Shown: positions 1 to 8,540, counted from the first letter of the stretch. The stretch: DNA of 64,000 nt from Woeseiaceae bacterium (GCA_024640365.1 JAHEFE010000002.1:62001-126000), one strand, 5' to 3'. The notes: generated by a model from the sequence alone, not told the origin. Made by a program: numbers and translations.

Positions 1-1
1 G

Positions 2-286
2 GCCGAGTTGGCGGACGGATTTATCGCATTGCCCGGAGGATTTGGGACTCTGGAAGAGTTAGTGGAGGTCCTGACCTGGGCGCAACTTGAATTTCATTCC
101 AAGCCTTGCGGGCTTCTCAATATTGCTGGCTACTATACAAGCCTGCTTGAGTTTTTTGATCATGCGAGCAATGAAGGGTTTGTTCGCACCCAGCACCGGG
201 GAATGGTTTTGACGGCAACTGATGCCGACTCGTTGCTCGATCAGTTCATTAGCTATAAGCCACCGATTGTTTCCAAGTGGGTTTGA
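2..286 (+). CDS. LOG family protein (nucleoside 5'-monophosphate phosphoribohydrolase), 3' part
   Basis: Partial gene; the reading frame is already open at the window edge, so the true start lies upstream. The visible 94 or so residues carry the family signature PGGFGTLEE, the nucleotide-binding and catalytic loop of LOG/'lysine decarboxylase-like' proteins, followed by the usual LTWAQL helix and a C-terminal half ending in SYKPP. LOG proteins split the N-glycosidic bond of nucleoside 5'-monophosphates such as cytokinin ribotides or AMP; the bacterial housekeeping role is unsettled. The gene converges on the AlbA_2-domain gene with only 24 bases between. Family assignment is firm; substrate is not. 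Confidence 0.88.
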   Translation, partial: AELADGFIALPGGFGTLEELVEVLTWAQLEFHSKPCGLLNIAGYYTSLLEFFDHASNEGFVRTQHRGMVLTATDADSLLDQFISYKPPIVSKWV

Positions 287-310
287 TCGATCAGAGGTTA
301 ATCAGAAAAC

Positions 311-1468
311 CTACAGTACCAGCTTGAGTTTGCCGGTAACCGGGGCTCGCAAATTGCGACCAAACAGAGAGTAGCGGATACCAACACGCCGTCCCTCCAA
401 TTCCTTTCCTACGCAGATTCGCAAAGGGATTCCAAACGCCTTAATTGGCGTTGCGGGTGGCAAATCGCCGATTTTACAGCTGACCAGGACAGCATCGTCT
501 TTGGCGGTTACCCCTGGATAGTCGTTACTTGTTGTTGCGGGACGGTCAATAAAACGGTTGTCACGGAACAAAGGGGGCAATTTGTCTGCTATGTACAAGG
601 CTTGATGGGTTGGCAGAGTTAGCGCCAGGGTTGCATCTTCGATGAGCCTTATTCCCTGGTTAAGGACGACTAGCTGCAGCTCAGTACCGTGTTCTTCAAA
701 CAGGAATACTGCATCATCGTGATAATATTTTCGGGTTGTCGCAGACATCTCATTTTTTAGTTCTTCGACAGATTTGTCTTCGTAAGGATTGTCGGAGCCG
801 AACAGGCGAGCATGCGTCAGTCGAGCCATAACCGTTGTGGCACCCGAGTCCCTGGACGTTTGCTGGATTTTAAGTAGCTCTTGTAACTTATTGTTAGCGA
901 CGGCTGATGGCATGTTGCGCAGATCGACTGTGTCTAACTGCAAATTCTTGTGCATGATTTCGCCAGGGAAACCAACTTCCACATGGTCTGCGGCGACCGA
1001 TTCGCGGAAATATTTTTCAAACATGGACTGTAATTGCTGTCGGCCAATCTTGACAATGTTGTCGTTGCTGCGCATCCACGCATCACCGCGGCGCAGCGTT
1101 TCCGAATGGTCAATTCGCATCATGTACGGGCTTTCTGCGCAATGCTCGATCTGAAAAATGCCGACACGTTTACCTTCGACGCTGACAAAGTGATGCTTTA
1201 TCTGAATTGCGGGTTCGATGTATTCGTTGACGAGGTCCTGGCAGGTTGTGGTTACAGGATCATTCTTAACAGGATGAAATGTTTTGCCGTTCCCCATTTG
1301 GTGCGAAATTCCTACGACTATGTGACGCGGCCCGTCGATTGCTGCATTGGCCATCGCGATTACGTCGCGCAATAGCTCGCGTGTCCCTTGCTCCCCATAT
1401 GGATGCGGCCGAAATTGTAGCTCGGTCGATGGTGGGGCGGTCATCAGGTTTTTAAGGGTTTTACTCAT
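311..1468 (-). CDS. AlbA_2 (Schlafen-type) domain protein
   Basis: A 385-residue soluble protein. The first 150 residues match the AlbA_2 putative nucleic-acid-binding domain: an early TELQF strand, a helix RELLRDVIAMANA, the turn HIVVGI, then PYMMR and LRRGDAWMRSN, the typical end of the domain where a ligand or nucleic acid is contacted. The remaining 235 residues have no domain I recognise and contain mostly beta-prone segments. AlbA_2 proteins are often regulators or defence-associated, but here the neighbours are housekeeping genes, so no role can be assigned. It is a single-gene unit, convergent with the LOG gene. Confidence 0.7.
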   Translation of the reverse strand: MSKTLKNLMTAPPSTELQFRPHPYGEQGTRELLRDVIAMANAAIDGPRHIVVGISHQMGNGKTFHPVKNDPVTTTCQDLVNEYIEPAIQIKHHFVSVEGKRVGIFQIEHCAESPYMMRIDHSETLRRGDAWMRSNDNIVKIGRQQLQSMFEKYFRESVAADHVEVGFPGEIMHKNLQLDTVDLRNMPSAVANNKLQELLKIQQTSRDSGATTVMARLTHARLFGSDNPYEDKSVEELKNEMSATTRKYYHDDAVFLFEEHGTELQLVVLNQGIRLIEDATLALTLPTHQALYIADKLPPLFRDNRFIDRPATTSNDYPGVTAKDDAVLVSCKIGDLPPATPIKAFGIPLRICVGKELEGRRVGIRYSLFGRNLRAPVTGKLKLVL

Positions 1469-1566
1469 GCGAATAACTGTGGGTTGAGTGTTCCGGTCAA
1501 GGCAAAGAATCTGAGTGGCCTGATACAGGTAATGCAGCGTAGGGTGATAATTACAAATTCAATCAT

Positions 1567-1600
1567 AAAAAAAGCCGGCAGAATACTCGCCCTGCCGGCT
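1567..1600 (-). terminator. Rho-independent terminator of the DUF1232 gene
   Basis: A perfect 9-bp stem (AGCCGGCAG at 1573-1581 pairing with CTGCCGGCT at 1592-1600) closes a 10-base loop. Read on the minus strand it is followed directly by seven T residues (1566-1572 are A on the plus strand). It lies 30 bases past the stop codon of the DUF1232 gene and upstream of the AlbA_2 gene, so it separates the two transcription units. Confidence 0.9.
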
Positions 1601-1629
1601 CTGTTCGGTCGGATAATACGTTATTCGAT

Positions 1630-2196
1630 TTACCAGAGACGCATCCGCCAGCCGCCACCGGAATGTGCTGACAAACGGCGTTTACGCATGCGCGCATGCA
1701 GCGCGGCGCGCTTGTCGGCCAACCAGCTCTCACGATCCACAAAAGGATCGATTCCCTTGTCTTTGCGACGACGCTCTTCCTGAGTACGATAGGCACAGAA
1801 CTCTTCATAAGAGTCGATTTCTGCCTGCAGCTCCTTGACGATCATTTCGACGTAGATCGCATCATCCAGGAACCCGATACCCGGAATGTGGTCAGGAATA
1901 ATATCTTCAGGGTCGCAGAAGTAAACGAGTGCACTTAATACGCGACGGCGCTCTTCATCAGATAATTGCCACTCGCCATCTTTTACCATGTTGATGATTA
2001 CTTCCAGCTTCAGGAGGCGGCTAGCGATGAACTCCGGTAGGTTGGAATCTCGCGATTCGTCTATGAGCTTTTGCGCGGCGTCCTGAATTTGTTCCTCGCC
2101 TGCATCGCTATCCAGGGTCGTTCTTGCCTTGTCGATAATGGCCTGAAAGCGCTCAAGATCGTCATCGCTTAACGTAAAAGTAATATCCAGAGACAT
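1630..2196 (-). CDS. DUF1232 (YkvA-like) domain protein
   Basis: A 188-residue protein with a DUF1232 core at about residues 88-125: the signature runs from VYFCDPEDIIPDHIP into GIGFLDDAIYVEMIV, matching the family pattern in which an IPD motif is followed by a glycine and a DD pair. The family is widespread and its function is unknown; many members are membrane-associated, but this one has no clear transmembrane segment. The flanks are charged and helical (acidic N-terminal half, Arg/Lys-rich C-terminus ending in a WRMRLW tail). It is a monocistronic unit with its own terminator. Confidence 0.8.
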   Translation of the reverse strand: MSLDITFTLSDDDLERFQAIIDKARTTLDSDAGEEQIQDAAQKLIDESRDSNLPEFIASRLLKLEVIINMVKDGEWQLSDEERRRVLSALVYFCDPEDIIPDHIPGIGFLDDAIYVEMIVKELQAEIDSYEEFCAYRTQEERRRKDKGIDPFVDRESWLADKRAALHARMRKRRLSAHSGGGWRMRLW

Positions 2197-2382
2197 TAAA
2201 CACCGTCCTTAATTTAGTGGTATGTGTGGACCGGGTGCATTTTAAGTGGTCGCATTGGACCTGACCCGTTTCCCCCTAGTTGAGTCCCCAAGTCGCCGGA
2301 AAACGGCCGCGGCGCTTGCTGACTCAGCATTGATTGTATACGCAACGGCCGATTTCGGCCACGATCAATTGAATTGCACGCC

Positions 2383-3360
2383 TCAGCCCCATACTTCCGG
2401 AGCTACTGGCTGCATCAAGCCCTTTTTGTACACGATGCCAGGGCTCCGATCCTTCAGTAGGAGCAACGGCCCATCAAGATCAACAAATTCAGACATTGCG
2501 CCCGTCAGCGTAGCCGGAGCCATCGCCAGCGAGGTGCCAGTCATGCATCCTGTCATCAGCCGAAAACCCATAGATTTTGCGGTGTTAGCGAGGCGTAACG
2601 CTTCGGTTAATCCTCCGGTCTTATCCAGCTTGATGTTGACGAACTCGTAGAGGCCTTTGATTTCCGGGAGCGATGCGACGGAGTGGCAGGACTCGTCGGC
2701 GCAAATAGGAATATTGATATCCAGTCCCGTCAGCTGTTGATCCTGACCGGCTGGGAGGGGCTGCTCAATCAGTTCGACACCGAGTTCTTCCAGAATTGGC
2801 GCAAATTCGACCAATTCATCAAGGGACCACGACTCGTTGGCATCAACGATAAAACGAACCCCAGGTGTTACTGCGCGCACGGCACGCACGCGTTCGATAT
2901 CGATGCCTCCGCCAAGTTTCAATTTCAGCATCGGCCAGTCATGGTATTTGCTGGCCTGGGCCGCCATTTTTTCAGGCGTGTCGAGACTGATGGTGTAGAC
3001 AGTCGTAAGCGTTCGTGGTGTATCCAGTCCGGCGAGCTGCCACACAGTCGTGCCGGCACGCTTTGCATCCAGATCCCACAAGGCGCAATCCAGAGCATTG
3101 CGGGCGGCTCCCGCTGGCAGTGCTTCCTGGAGGTCAGCGCGGGTCAGGCCGTTCTCCAGCGCCGCGCGCTGATCTTCAATTTGTTGAATCACGGACTCAA
3201 TTGATTCGCCGTAGTGATCCTGTGGTTCACATTCTCCGCGTCCACAGTAGTCGCCGTCCTGCAGTTCCACGGTAACGACTTTGGCGATTGTTTCGGCGCC
3301 CCGAGCGATGATGAATGCGCCGTCAATCGGCCAGTCTTCTTGCTGAATTCTTAATTTGAT
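2383..3360 (-). CDS. dgcA: N-acetyl-D-glutamate racemase / dipeptide epimerase (enolase superfamily)
   Basis: An enolase-superfamily enzyme of the muconate-lactonising subgroup. It has the KLKLGG (KxK) acid-base strand, the metal ligands in IVDANESW, ELIEQP and CADES, and the second catalytic lysine in VNIKLDKTGG. Close relatives are L-Ala-D/L-Glu epimerases; paired with DgcN the family acts as N-acetyl-D-glutamate racemase. It follows dgcN and probably shares its mRNA. The start is odd: homology to epimerases begins at codon 3360-3358, which is ATC, with a good GGGAG ribosome site seven bases upstream. The only in-frame ATG (3393) lies inside the end of dgcN and would add 11 residues of non-homologous sequence. 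Confidence 0.85.
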   Translation of the reverse strand: MKLRIQQEDWPIDGAFIIARGAETIAKVVTVELQDGDYCGRGECEPQDHYGESIESVIQQIEDQRAALENGLTRADLQEALPAGAARNALDCALWDLDAKRAGTTVWQLAGLDTPRTLTTVYTISLDTPEKMAAQASKYHDWPMLKLKLGGGIDIERVRAVRAVTPGVRFIVDANESWSLDELVEFAPILEELGVELIEQPLPAGQDQQLTGLDINIPICADESCHSVASLPEIKGLYEFVNIKLDKTGGLTEALRLANTAKSMGFRLMTGCMTGTSLAMAPATLTGAMSEFVDLDGPLLLLKDRSPGIVYKKGLMQPVAPEVWG

Positions 3361-3379
3361 GACACTTCTCCCTGATTCA

Positions 3380-4369
3380 TTACTGGAGCGCATCGACCAG
3401 GCGTACGACACCGGTCCGTACCGGGTCTACGCATGGCAAACCGACCATTTGCTCCATCTTAATCAAATAGTCCTGAGCTTCTGCTTCTTGCAGATGCGAG
3501 GTGTTGATGCTCATACCGATACATTTTGCGTGTGGATTGGTCACTCGCGCTGCTTCTTCATACATGGCGACACATTCGTCAAAAGGTACGATTTTGAAGT
3601 TGTCATAGCCGAGGAGGGTGGTGCGCTTGGCCTTGTGACACAGAACCAGCGCATGTGCCTGGCTGCCGTGCACGAGTCCCAGGGTTACGCCTGCATAAGC
3701 TGGGTGTTGCAGACAGCCTTGTCCCTCAATCAGGTCCCAATGGTCGTCAGTGTTCGCCGGCGATAGAAATTCCGTGGCACCCGAGACAAAGTCTGAAACA
3801 ACGGCGTCAACAGAGACGCCCGACCCGGCGATGAATATGCCGGTTTGGCCGGTGGCTCTGAAATCCGCGTTCATGCCGCGTTGTTTCATTTCGCGTTCGA
3901 GGGCAAGTGACGTGAACATCTTGCCGACTTCGCAATCCGTGCCCACGGTTAGCAGGCGTTTACCGCTCCGCGGAGCGCCGCTTCCCACTGCAAATTCCTG
4001 CTGCGGATGGCGCACATCAAATACCTGTCTTTTATGCTGAGCGGCCGCTGCGATAACCTCGGGAATTGCGGCAATACGCGTATGCAGCCCGGATGCGACG
4101 TCCAGCCCTGCTGCGAGCGCTTCCAGAATAAGGTTGACCCAGTGTGCGGGCATTTTTCCGCCATGCGGGGCCACGCCGATCAGAAAAGTTTTAACTCCTT
4201 GTGCGGCCGCTTCCTGGATGCTCATATCCGGCAGTCCGAGGTCGACGCTGCAACCCGGCAGACGCAATTGACCGGCGCACACATCACGACGCCAGAAGGA
4301 TACGCCGCTTGAGGTCTTGGCTTGATCGCCTTCACCGAGAAACAGCAAGTAAGGAGTCTGAATCTTCAC
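3380..4369 (-). CDS. dgcN: D-glutamate N-acetyltransferase, DUF1611 family
   Basis: A 329-residue DUF1611 protein. The C-terminal half has a P-loop-like strand and loop (TVGTDCEVGKMFTS, around residue 140) followed by a long conserved stretch containing ATGQTGIFIAG and DLIEGQGCLQHPAYAG, the family's signature for the acyl-CoA/nucleotide site. In marine proteobacteria DgcN acetylates D-glutamate and DgcA racemises the product, feeding L-glutamate metabolism; the adjacent gene is exactly that partner. The start is GTG at 4369. The dgcN stop lies about 20 bases upstream of the likely ATC start of dgcA, indicating coupled translation. No transporter or regulator for D-amino acids is adjacent. Confidence 0.85.
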   Translation of the reverse strand: MKIQTPYLLFLGEGDQAKTSSGVSFWRRDVCAGQLRLPGCSVDLGLPDMSIQEAAAQGVKTFLIGVAPHGGKMPAHWVNLILEALAAGLDVASGLHTRIAAIPEVIAAAAQHKRQVFDVRHPQQEFAVGSGAPRSGKRLLTVGTDCEVGKMFTSLALEREMKQRGMNADFRATGQTGIFIAGSGVSVDAVVSDFVSGATEFLSPANTDDHWDLIEGQGCLQHPAYAGVTLGLVHGSQAHALVLCHKAKRTTLLGYDNFKIVPFDECVAMYEEAARVTNPHAKCIGMSINTSHLQEAEAQDYLIKMEQMVGLPCVDPVRTGVVRLVDALQ

Positions 4370-4535
4370 GTCTTGGTTTAACCTCGTTGGTTCGCGCCAG
4401 GTTGCTCTGGGTGCTCATGCAGCATGATTTTTCAAGTCGCCAATATTGATAGATGAAAATAGGCTTGGCAACCGCTATTTCGTTAACGCTCGTCTCGCCG
4501 GCGGAGTGCAGTTGAATGTGATTGGCCAACCGGTT

Positions 4536-4748
4536 CTAGCAGCAATGCTCCCCTGCCTGCACGGGTGGGCACTTATGGCTGCCGTACGAGCAAAACACGC
4601 AACAGTCCCCGGATTTCGGTCGCATCATCTGTTTGCACTCGTGGCACTCATAAAAATACCAACAGGCATCCGTCGGCATTCGTTCTTGCCGGGCGTGTCC
4701 ACAATATGGACAGGTGATCAATGAATTGAGTTCTAATGCGCTCGTCAT
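4536..4748 (-). CDS. GDCCVxC domain protein, small cysteine-rich
   Basis: A 70-residue protein with eleven cysteines. It opens with a zinc-ribbon-like knuckle (CPYCG, then CHEC about 27 residues later) and carries the motif GDCCVFC that names the GDCCVxC family, some members of which are selenoproteins. It ends in CC. Here the motif cysteines are encoded as ordinary cysteine codons, so selenocysteine is not needed. Members often sit beside metal or mercury handling genes, but none is visible here; the neighbours are dgcNA and a MITE-like element. Likely a metal-binding or redox protein in the cytoplasm. Confidence 0.75.
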   Translation of the reverse strand: MTSALELNSLITCPYCGHARQERMPTDACWYFYECHECKQMMRPKSGDCCVFCSYGSHKCPPVQAGEHCC

Positions 4749-5177
4749 AACGTTATTTTCTTATGGCTTCGATTGTATCGAGAGTTGAGGTCGGCGAGTT
4801 TGCGGGCCCACGTGCGCCAACTTGTATCCATCAAGAATAGTACGGCGAAGTTGCCAATGCACTAACGACGGAATGTACGCTACAGTTTTTCGTTTCTCAT
4901 GGTCGAATTCTTGTAACCTAGGGAGCCTCTGATTTATTTTGAGGGAAGTAGATTGTCAGCGAAAAGATTCAGATTCAAGGCGCCGATTACACGTGAGCTG
5001 GCTCAGACGAAGAATGGCAACATGGAAGCTGGATTTTTTAGTTGCAAAATACGAGTTCATAAATAGATCAGAGGTCTCCCAGGGCCTTCGAAAGTTAATT
5101 AACGCTGGAATGTTGCGATATGGGCCCGTTTGTTTTAAGGCTAACTATTGCTTGACGACCAAGAAAGTGACGTTTTT
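4749..5177. other. Gene-poor intergenic stretch holding a MITE-like element
   Basis: 429 bases between the divergent GDCCVxC gene and the kinase gene. The only structure I see is the inverted-repeat element at 4921-5080. A plus-strand frame of 80 codons spans 4939-5181, but it starts inside the element and reads out of its far end, so it is not credible as a gene. Promoters for both flanking genes must lie here; none matches the sigma-70 consensus well enough to name. Confidence 0.6.
4921..5080. mobile_element. MITE-like non-autonomous element with 22-24 bp terminal inverted repeats
   Basis: The left end (4921-4942) reads GGGAGCCTCTGATTTATTTT then GA. The reverse complement of the right end (5057-5080) reads GGGAGACCTCTGATCTATTT then ATGA. 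Aligned with two one-base gaps they agree at 21 of 22 positions, far beyond chance. The 114 bases between hold no complete gene. This is the layout of a miniature inverted-repeat transposable element or a collapsed insertion sequence end pair. I see no clear target-site duplication (flanks CCTA and AGGG). It sits 98 bases upstream of the kinase gene start and may influence its expression. Confidence 0.7.
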
Positions 5178-6266
5178 ATGATTGAAAATGCTAATCCCGA
5201 CCTATTCGAAGTAATGACTTCAGAACCGCCCGATTTTTCTGATGAATACGTTATCTGCCTGCTTCGAGAACGCTTCGGTTTTACGGCGACCGTTAAAACG
5301 TTAATCAGCGAGCGGGATCAGAACTTTCTCGTCACTTGTGATGATGGCAATCAGTACGTACTGAAAATAGCCAATCCCGAAGAGGATACCAGCGTTACCA
5401 GGTTTCAAATTGAAGCGCTCCTGCATATTGAAAAAAAGAATGCCGCGCTCAAGGTGCCGCGCATCATCCGCAGTTTGCAAGGTGAAACAGGGTTCGAAAT
5501 TGCTGATGAAAAAGCGACCTACTACGTGCGTATGGTGTCCTATCTTCGAGGCCATCTGTTTGATGGCTTTCATTGCAGTTCCGCATTTCGCTACAACCTG
5601 GGGCGCGAGTTGGCAGCACTGGGCAAGGCCCTCAAGGATTTCGTTCACCCGGGCTCGCATCACAGCTTGATTTGGGACATGACGCATGCACTCGAATTAA
5701 GAGACTTGTTGCGTCATATAGATGATCCGGTAGCCAGGGGCGAGGTGGCATCGACTCTGGATATTTTTGAGGCCGAGATTCAACCACTTCTGCCGCAGTT
5801 GCGAGCCCAGGTTATTCATAATGACCTCAATCCTGGCAACGCACTGGTTGATGATGAAGATGCAGATCGGGTATCAGGGATAATCGACTTCGGTGACATG
5901 ATTTATGGTCCGCTGATCGTCGATGTAGCCGTTGGCGCGGCCTATCACCGTTCTTTGCAGGGCGACCCGCTCGAACACGTTGCGCAGTTTTTGGCAGGCT
6001 ACTGCTCTGTAACTGGTCTTGAGCGGCAGGAAATCGACCTTTTGTTTGATTTGATCAAGACGCGGCTTTCGACCACGGTCGCCATCCTTCATTGGCGCGC
6101 ATCGCACAAAGGGCCGGATGACCCATACCTGGATTCCGCTCTGCAAGGAGAGTCCACATCCGCGGTGTACCTGCATCGATTAATGGAGGTTCCGCGCTCA
6201 GCCGCCCGAGATATCTTCCGCCAGGTCGTTGCTTCAACGGTAGAGCGTGACGGAGTCGACAGTTGA
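5178..6266 (+). CDS. APH-fold phosphotransferase (hydroxylysine/choline kinase-like)
   Basis: A protein kinase-like small-molecule kinase of about 362 residues. N-terminal lobe: an ATP-binding strand pair ending in YVLKIANP, where the lysine should contact ATP. C-terminal lobe: the catalytic loop HNDLNPGN and the metal-binding IIDFGDM, both hallmarks of the APH/choline kinase fold. The sequence most resembles hydroxylysine-kinase-type phosphotransferases rather than antibiotic-resistance enzymes. The ATG at 5178 is chosen over an upstream TTG (5148), which would add ten residues of no homology. A 7-bp perfect hairpin follows the stop codon. It is monocistronic; substrate unknown. Confidence 0.75.
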   Translation: MIENANPDLFEVMTSEPPDFSDEYVICLLRERFGFTATVKTLISERDQNFLVTCDDGNQYVLKIANPEEDTSVTRFQIEALLHIEKKNAALKVPRIIRSLQGETGFEIADEKATYYVRMVSYLRGHLFDGFHCSSAFRYNLGRELAALGKALKDFVHPGSHHSLIWDMTHALELRDLLRHIDDPVARGEVASTLDIFEAEIQPLLPQLRAQVIHNDLNPGNALVDDEDADRVSGIIDFGDMIYGPLIVDVAVGAAYHRSLQGDPLEHVAQFLAGYCSVTGLERQEIDLLFDLIKTRLSTTVAILHWRASHKGPDDPYLDSALQGESTSAVYLHRLMEVPRSAARDIFRQVVASTVERDGVDS

Positions 6267-6267
6267 T

Positions 6268-6284
6268 AGTGATCCTGGATCACT
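6268..6284. repeat. Short perfect hairpin after the kinase gene
   Basis: AGTGATC (6268-6274) and GATCACT (6278-6284) form a perfect 7-bp stem around a 3-base loop, starting one base after the kinase stop codon. There is no run of T behind it, so it may stabilise the 3' end of the mRNA rather than terminate on its own. Confidence 0.4.
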
Positions 6285-6456
6285 TCCCGTGGCGAAAAAT
6301 TGCGGACTGGTGTCACAGAAATGGCTAAAACAATGGGTTTCACAGCTCACTTTCCATAAAGTTGTGGCCTACGTCCCATTTTTACCGTTGTGATTTGGTA
6401 CCTTTTTTATCTGGTGCATTTGCCCAAACCGGTTTTGTCAGCGTGGAAAGAGTGCG

Positions 6457-8406
6457 ATGAGTCTTTTGCATGTAGTCATAATTCTGCTTGGTTTCAGTTC
6501 TGTCTGCTACCTGCTCCTCGGCATACGTTTGTTTGCCGATAATCAGGAGTCCGGCAGTCGCAAGATGGCGCCGCTGTTTTTTCTTATTTCGATTTGGGTA
6601 GCATCTGGAGCGGTTGAGCTTTCGGCCAGCAGTTTTGCCGTATTTACGCTTGGTCGCGTTGGTCACTACATTGGTACTGCCTTCACGCCACTCGTGGCCT
6701 TTGTCTATTTTCGGCACTATACCGGGCAAAGCACTCGACCCATACTCATCGCATTACTGGCCATCGTCCCCCTGATATCTGTGGTGTTGGCCGGGACGAA
6801 CCATCTACATGAGTTGATGTGGCACTTGCCGATTGTCGATGCGGCCGGCCATTTCCTCACGCGCCCTGTCGAATTTGGTACCTGGTTCAAGTGGGTGCAT
6901 GCCCCTTACAGTTATTCTCTGGTCACGGTCAGTATATTTTCACTGGTCACCAAGAGTTCTGCCGCCACACCGGCGCACCGCAAAAGTTTCTTTCTGCTCG
7001 CTGGTGCCTGCAGTATTCCCCTGGTAACCAGTATTGCCTATAACACAGGCATTGGCCCAGCAACCATGTCAATCGTGCCGATCGTATTCGCTGTTACGTT
7101 GCCGCTGTATGCGTGGTTGTTTGTAAGTGAACACATGGTGGATTTTTCACCAGTAGCCTACGAGACAGTTTTTCAGCATATGCAAGATCCAGTCATCGTG
7201 CTCGATGATCAGCAGCGAGTAATTGGCCTTAATCACGGCGCAGAATCTTTATTAAGTATTTCAGAAGCGGCTGCATTGAAAAAGACGCTGTCATTGTTGT
7301 TTGCATCTGATATGCCGGAAATTCAAAAGGCACTGGACACCGGGCAGCCGCAAAAGCTGATGACGAATACGGGGCGCTTTCTCCACGTTCAAGCGTCATC
7401 CATATCTGGCAAGGGGGGTTCGATAAATAGCGGTCGTGTTCTTATGTTCCGCGACGTTAGCGATGTCGAAAAAGCCCAAAAGGAAATACGTAGTAGCGAG
7501 ATTCTGCTACGTACTCTTGTTGACCACTCGGCAGACGGCATATTGCGTTTGCGCTGGGGGGTAAAAAATGGCGGCAACGCTTTGAATTGTATCTTCGCCA
7601 ACACAGCAGCCGGCCGTTTCCTGCATATGAACCCTGCAGACCTTATTGGCTGGTCTGGTGAAGACCTGATCGCAGAGTTTTCTTCTGGCACAGACGTTGT
7701 TACACGGAAGAATATGATTGAGCAATTTAAACGGGCGGCCACCGCGGGTGAGGTATTTGAAACCGAATTCTGTTTTGAGATAAATAACGACAGGCGATGT
7801 TTACAGCTTATTTGTGAGCCCGTTGATATTGATGTTGCGGTTACATTGGTGGATGTGACTGACCGCAAAGCCAAAGAAGAACAAATGGAGTCGATCGCGC
7901 TAAGTGATCCGCTGACAGGCGTCCTCAATCGACGAGGTTTTGAGGATCAATCTACAAGGCGGCTGGCGGCTAGCGATGACCTTGCGGAAGGTGCTTTGTT
8001 ATTTATTGATCTTAACGATTTCAAGTTGATAAACGACAAGTTTGGACATGAAGCCGGCGATGAACTGCTCAAACACGTTGCAGCGCGCCTCAAAAAGCGA
8101 CTGCGGCCCAGCGATATTATTGCGCGGCCTGGCGGCGATGAATTCGTTGCCCTGGTTCCCGATGTCAGTGAAGAAGTGGTCGGGACACTTGCCGAACGCC
8201 TCGCGGAGTCCTTGGCCGAGCCTTACAGAATAGTGGGTGAGGACATGACATGCACAGCCAGTATAGGGCTGGCTCTCTACCCTAAAAACGCCAATACGTT
8301 GACCGGTCTAATGCGCTCCGCCGACGCGGCCATGTACAGGGCCAAGGCTCGGTGCCGCAATTCGGCAACTGCTGCATCGGTCGCGCTGCTAGAAAAAGCA
8401 AGCTGA
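6457..8406 (+). CDS. Membrane PAS-GGDEF diguanylate cyclase
   Basis: A 649-residue inner-membrane enzyme that should make cyclic di-GMP. Residues 1-225 form seven or so transmembrane helices of the histidine-kinase N-terminal 7TM type, ending in the FSPVAYETVFQHMQDPVIVLD junction. Two PAS-like sensor modules follow (about 235-340 and 345-470). The GGDEF domain occupies about 480-640 with an intact GGDEF signature at residues 559-563 and a complete inhibitory site RPSD at 550-553, exactly five residues upstream, so product feedback is expected. There is no EAL domain. The start ATG has GGAAAG upstream. It stands alone as a transcription unit. Confidence 0.9.
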   Translation: MSLLHVVIILLGFSSVCYLLLGIRLFADNQESGSRKMAPLFFLISIWVASGAVELSASSFAVFTLGRVGHYIGTAFTPLVAFVYFRHYTGQSTRPILIALLAIVPLISVVLAGTNHLHELMWHLPIVDAAGHFLTRPVEFGTWFKWVHAPYSYSLVTVSIFSLVTKSSAATPAHRKSFFLLAGACSIPLVTSIAYNTGIGPATMSIVPIVFAVTLPLYAWLFVSEHMVDFSPVAYETVFQHMQDPVIVLDDQQRVIGLNHGAESLLSISEAAALKKTLSLLFASDMPEIQKALDTGQPQKLMTNTGRFLHVQASSISGKGGSINSGRVLMFRDVSDVEKAQKEIRSSEILLRTLVDHSADGILRLRWGVKNGGNALNCIFANTAAGRFLHMNPADLIGWSGEDLIAEFSSGTDVVTRKNMIEQFKRAATAGEVFETEFCFEINNDRRCLQLICEPVDIDVAVTLVDVTDRKAKEEQMESIALSDPLTGVLNRRGFEDQSTRRLAASDDLAEGALLFIDLNDFKLINDKFGHEAGDELLKHVAARLKKRLRPSDIIARPGGDEFVALVPDVSEEVVGTLAERLAESLAEPYRIVGEDMTCTASIGLALYPKNANTLTGLMRSADAAMYRAKARCRNSATAASVALLEKAS

Positions 8407-8540
8407 CCTCACCTTTAATCTACGTGTCATATATTGGCAGTAACTACACCACGTGTTCGTCGAAGTAGTAGACTGTGATTGTTTAATCAGAGAAAAATAA
8501 CAAGTCTGATCATCAGTGGCTACTGGGCGAGGGGGGTGTC

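Noticed and set aside
4939-5181. 80-codon frame inside and beyond the inverted-repeat element
   Set aside because: It crosses the right end of the element and has no domain or ribosome site; the basic, Arg-rich composition is not convincing.
5301-5687. 128-codon minus-strand frame inside the kinase gene
   Set aside because: Shadow of the APH-fold gene, whose catalytic motifs are on the plus strand.
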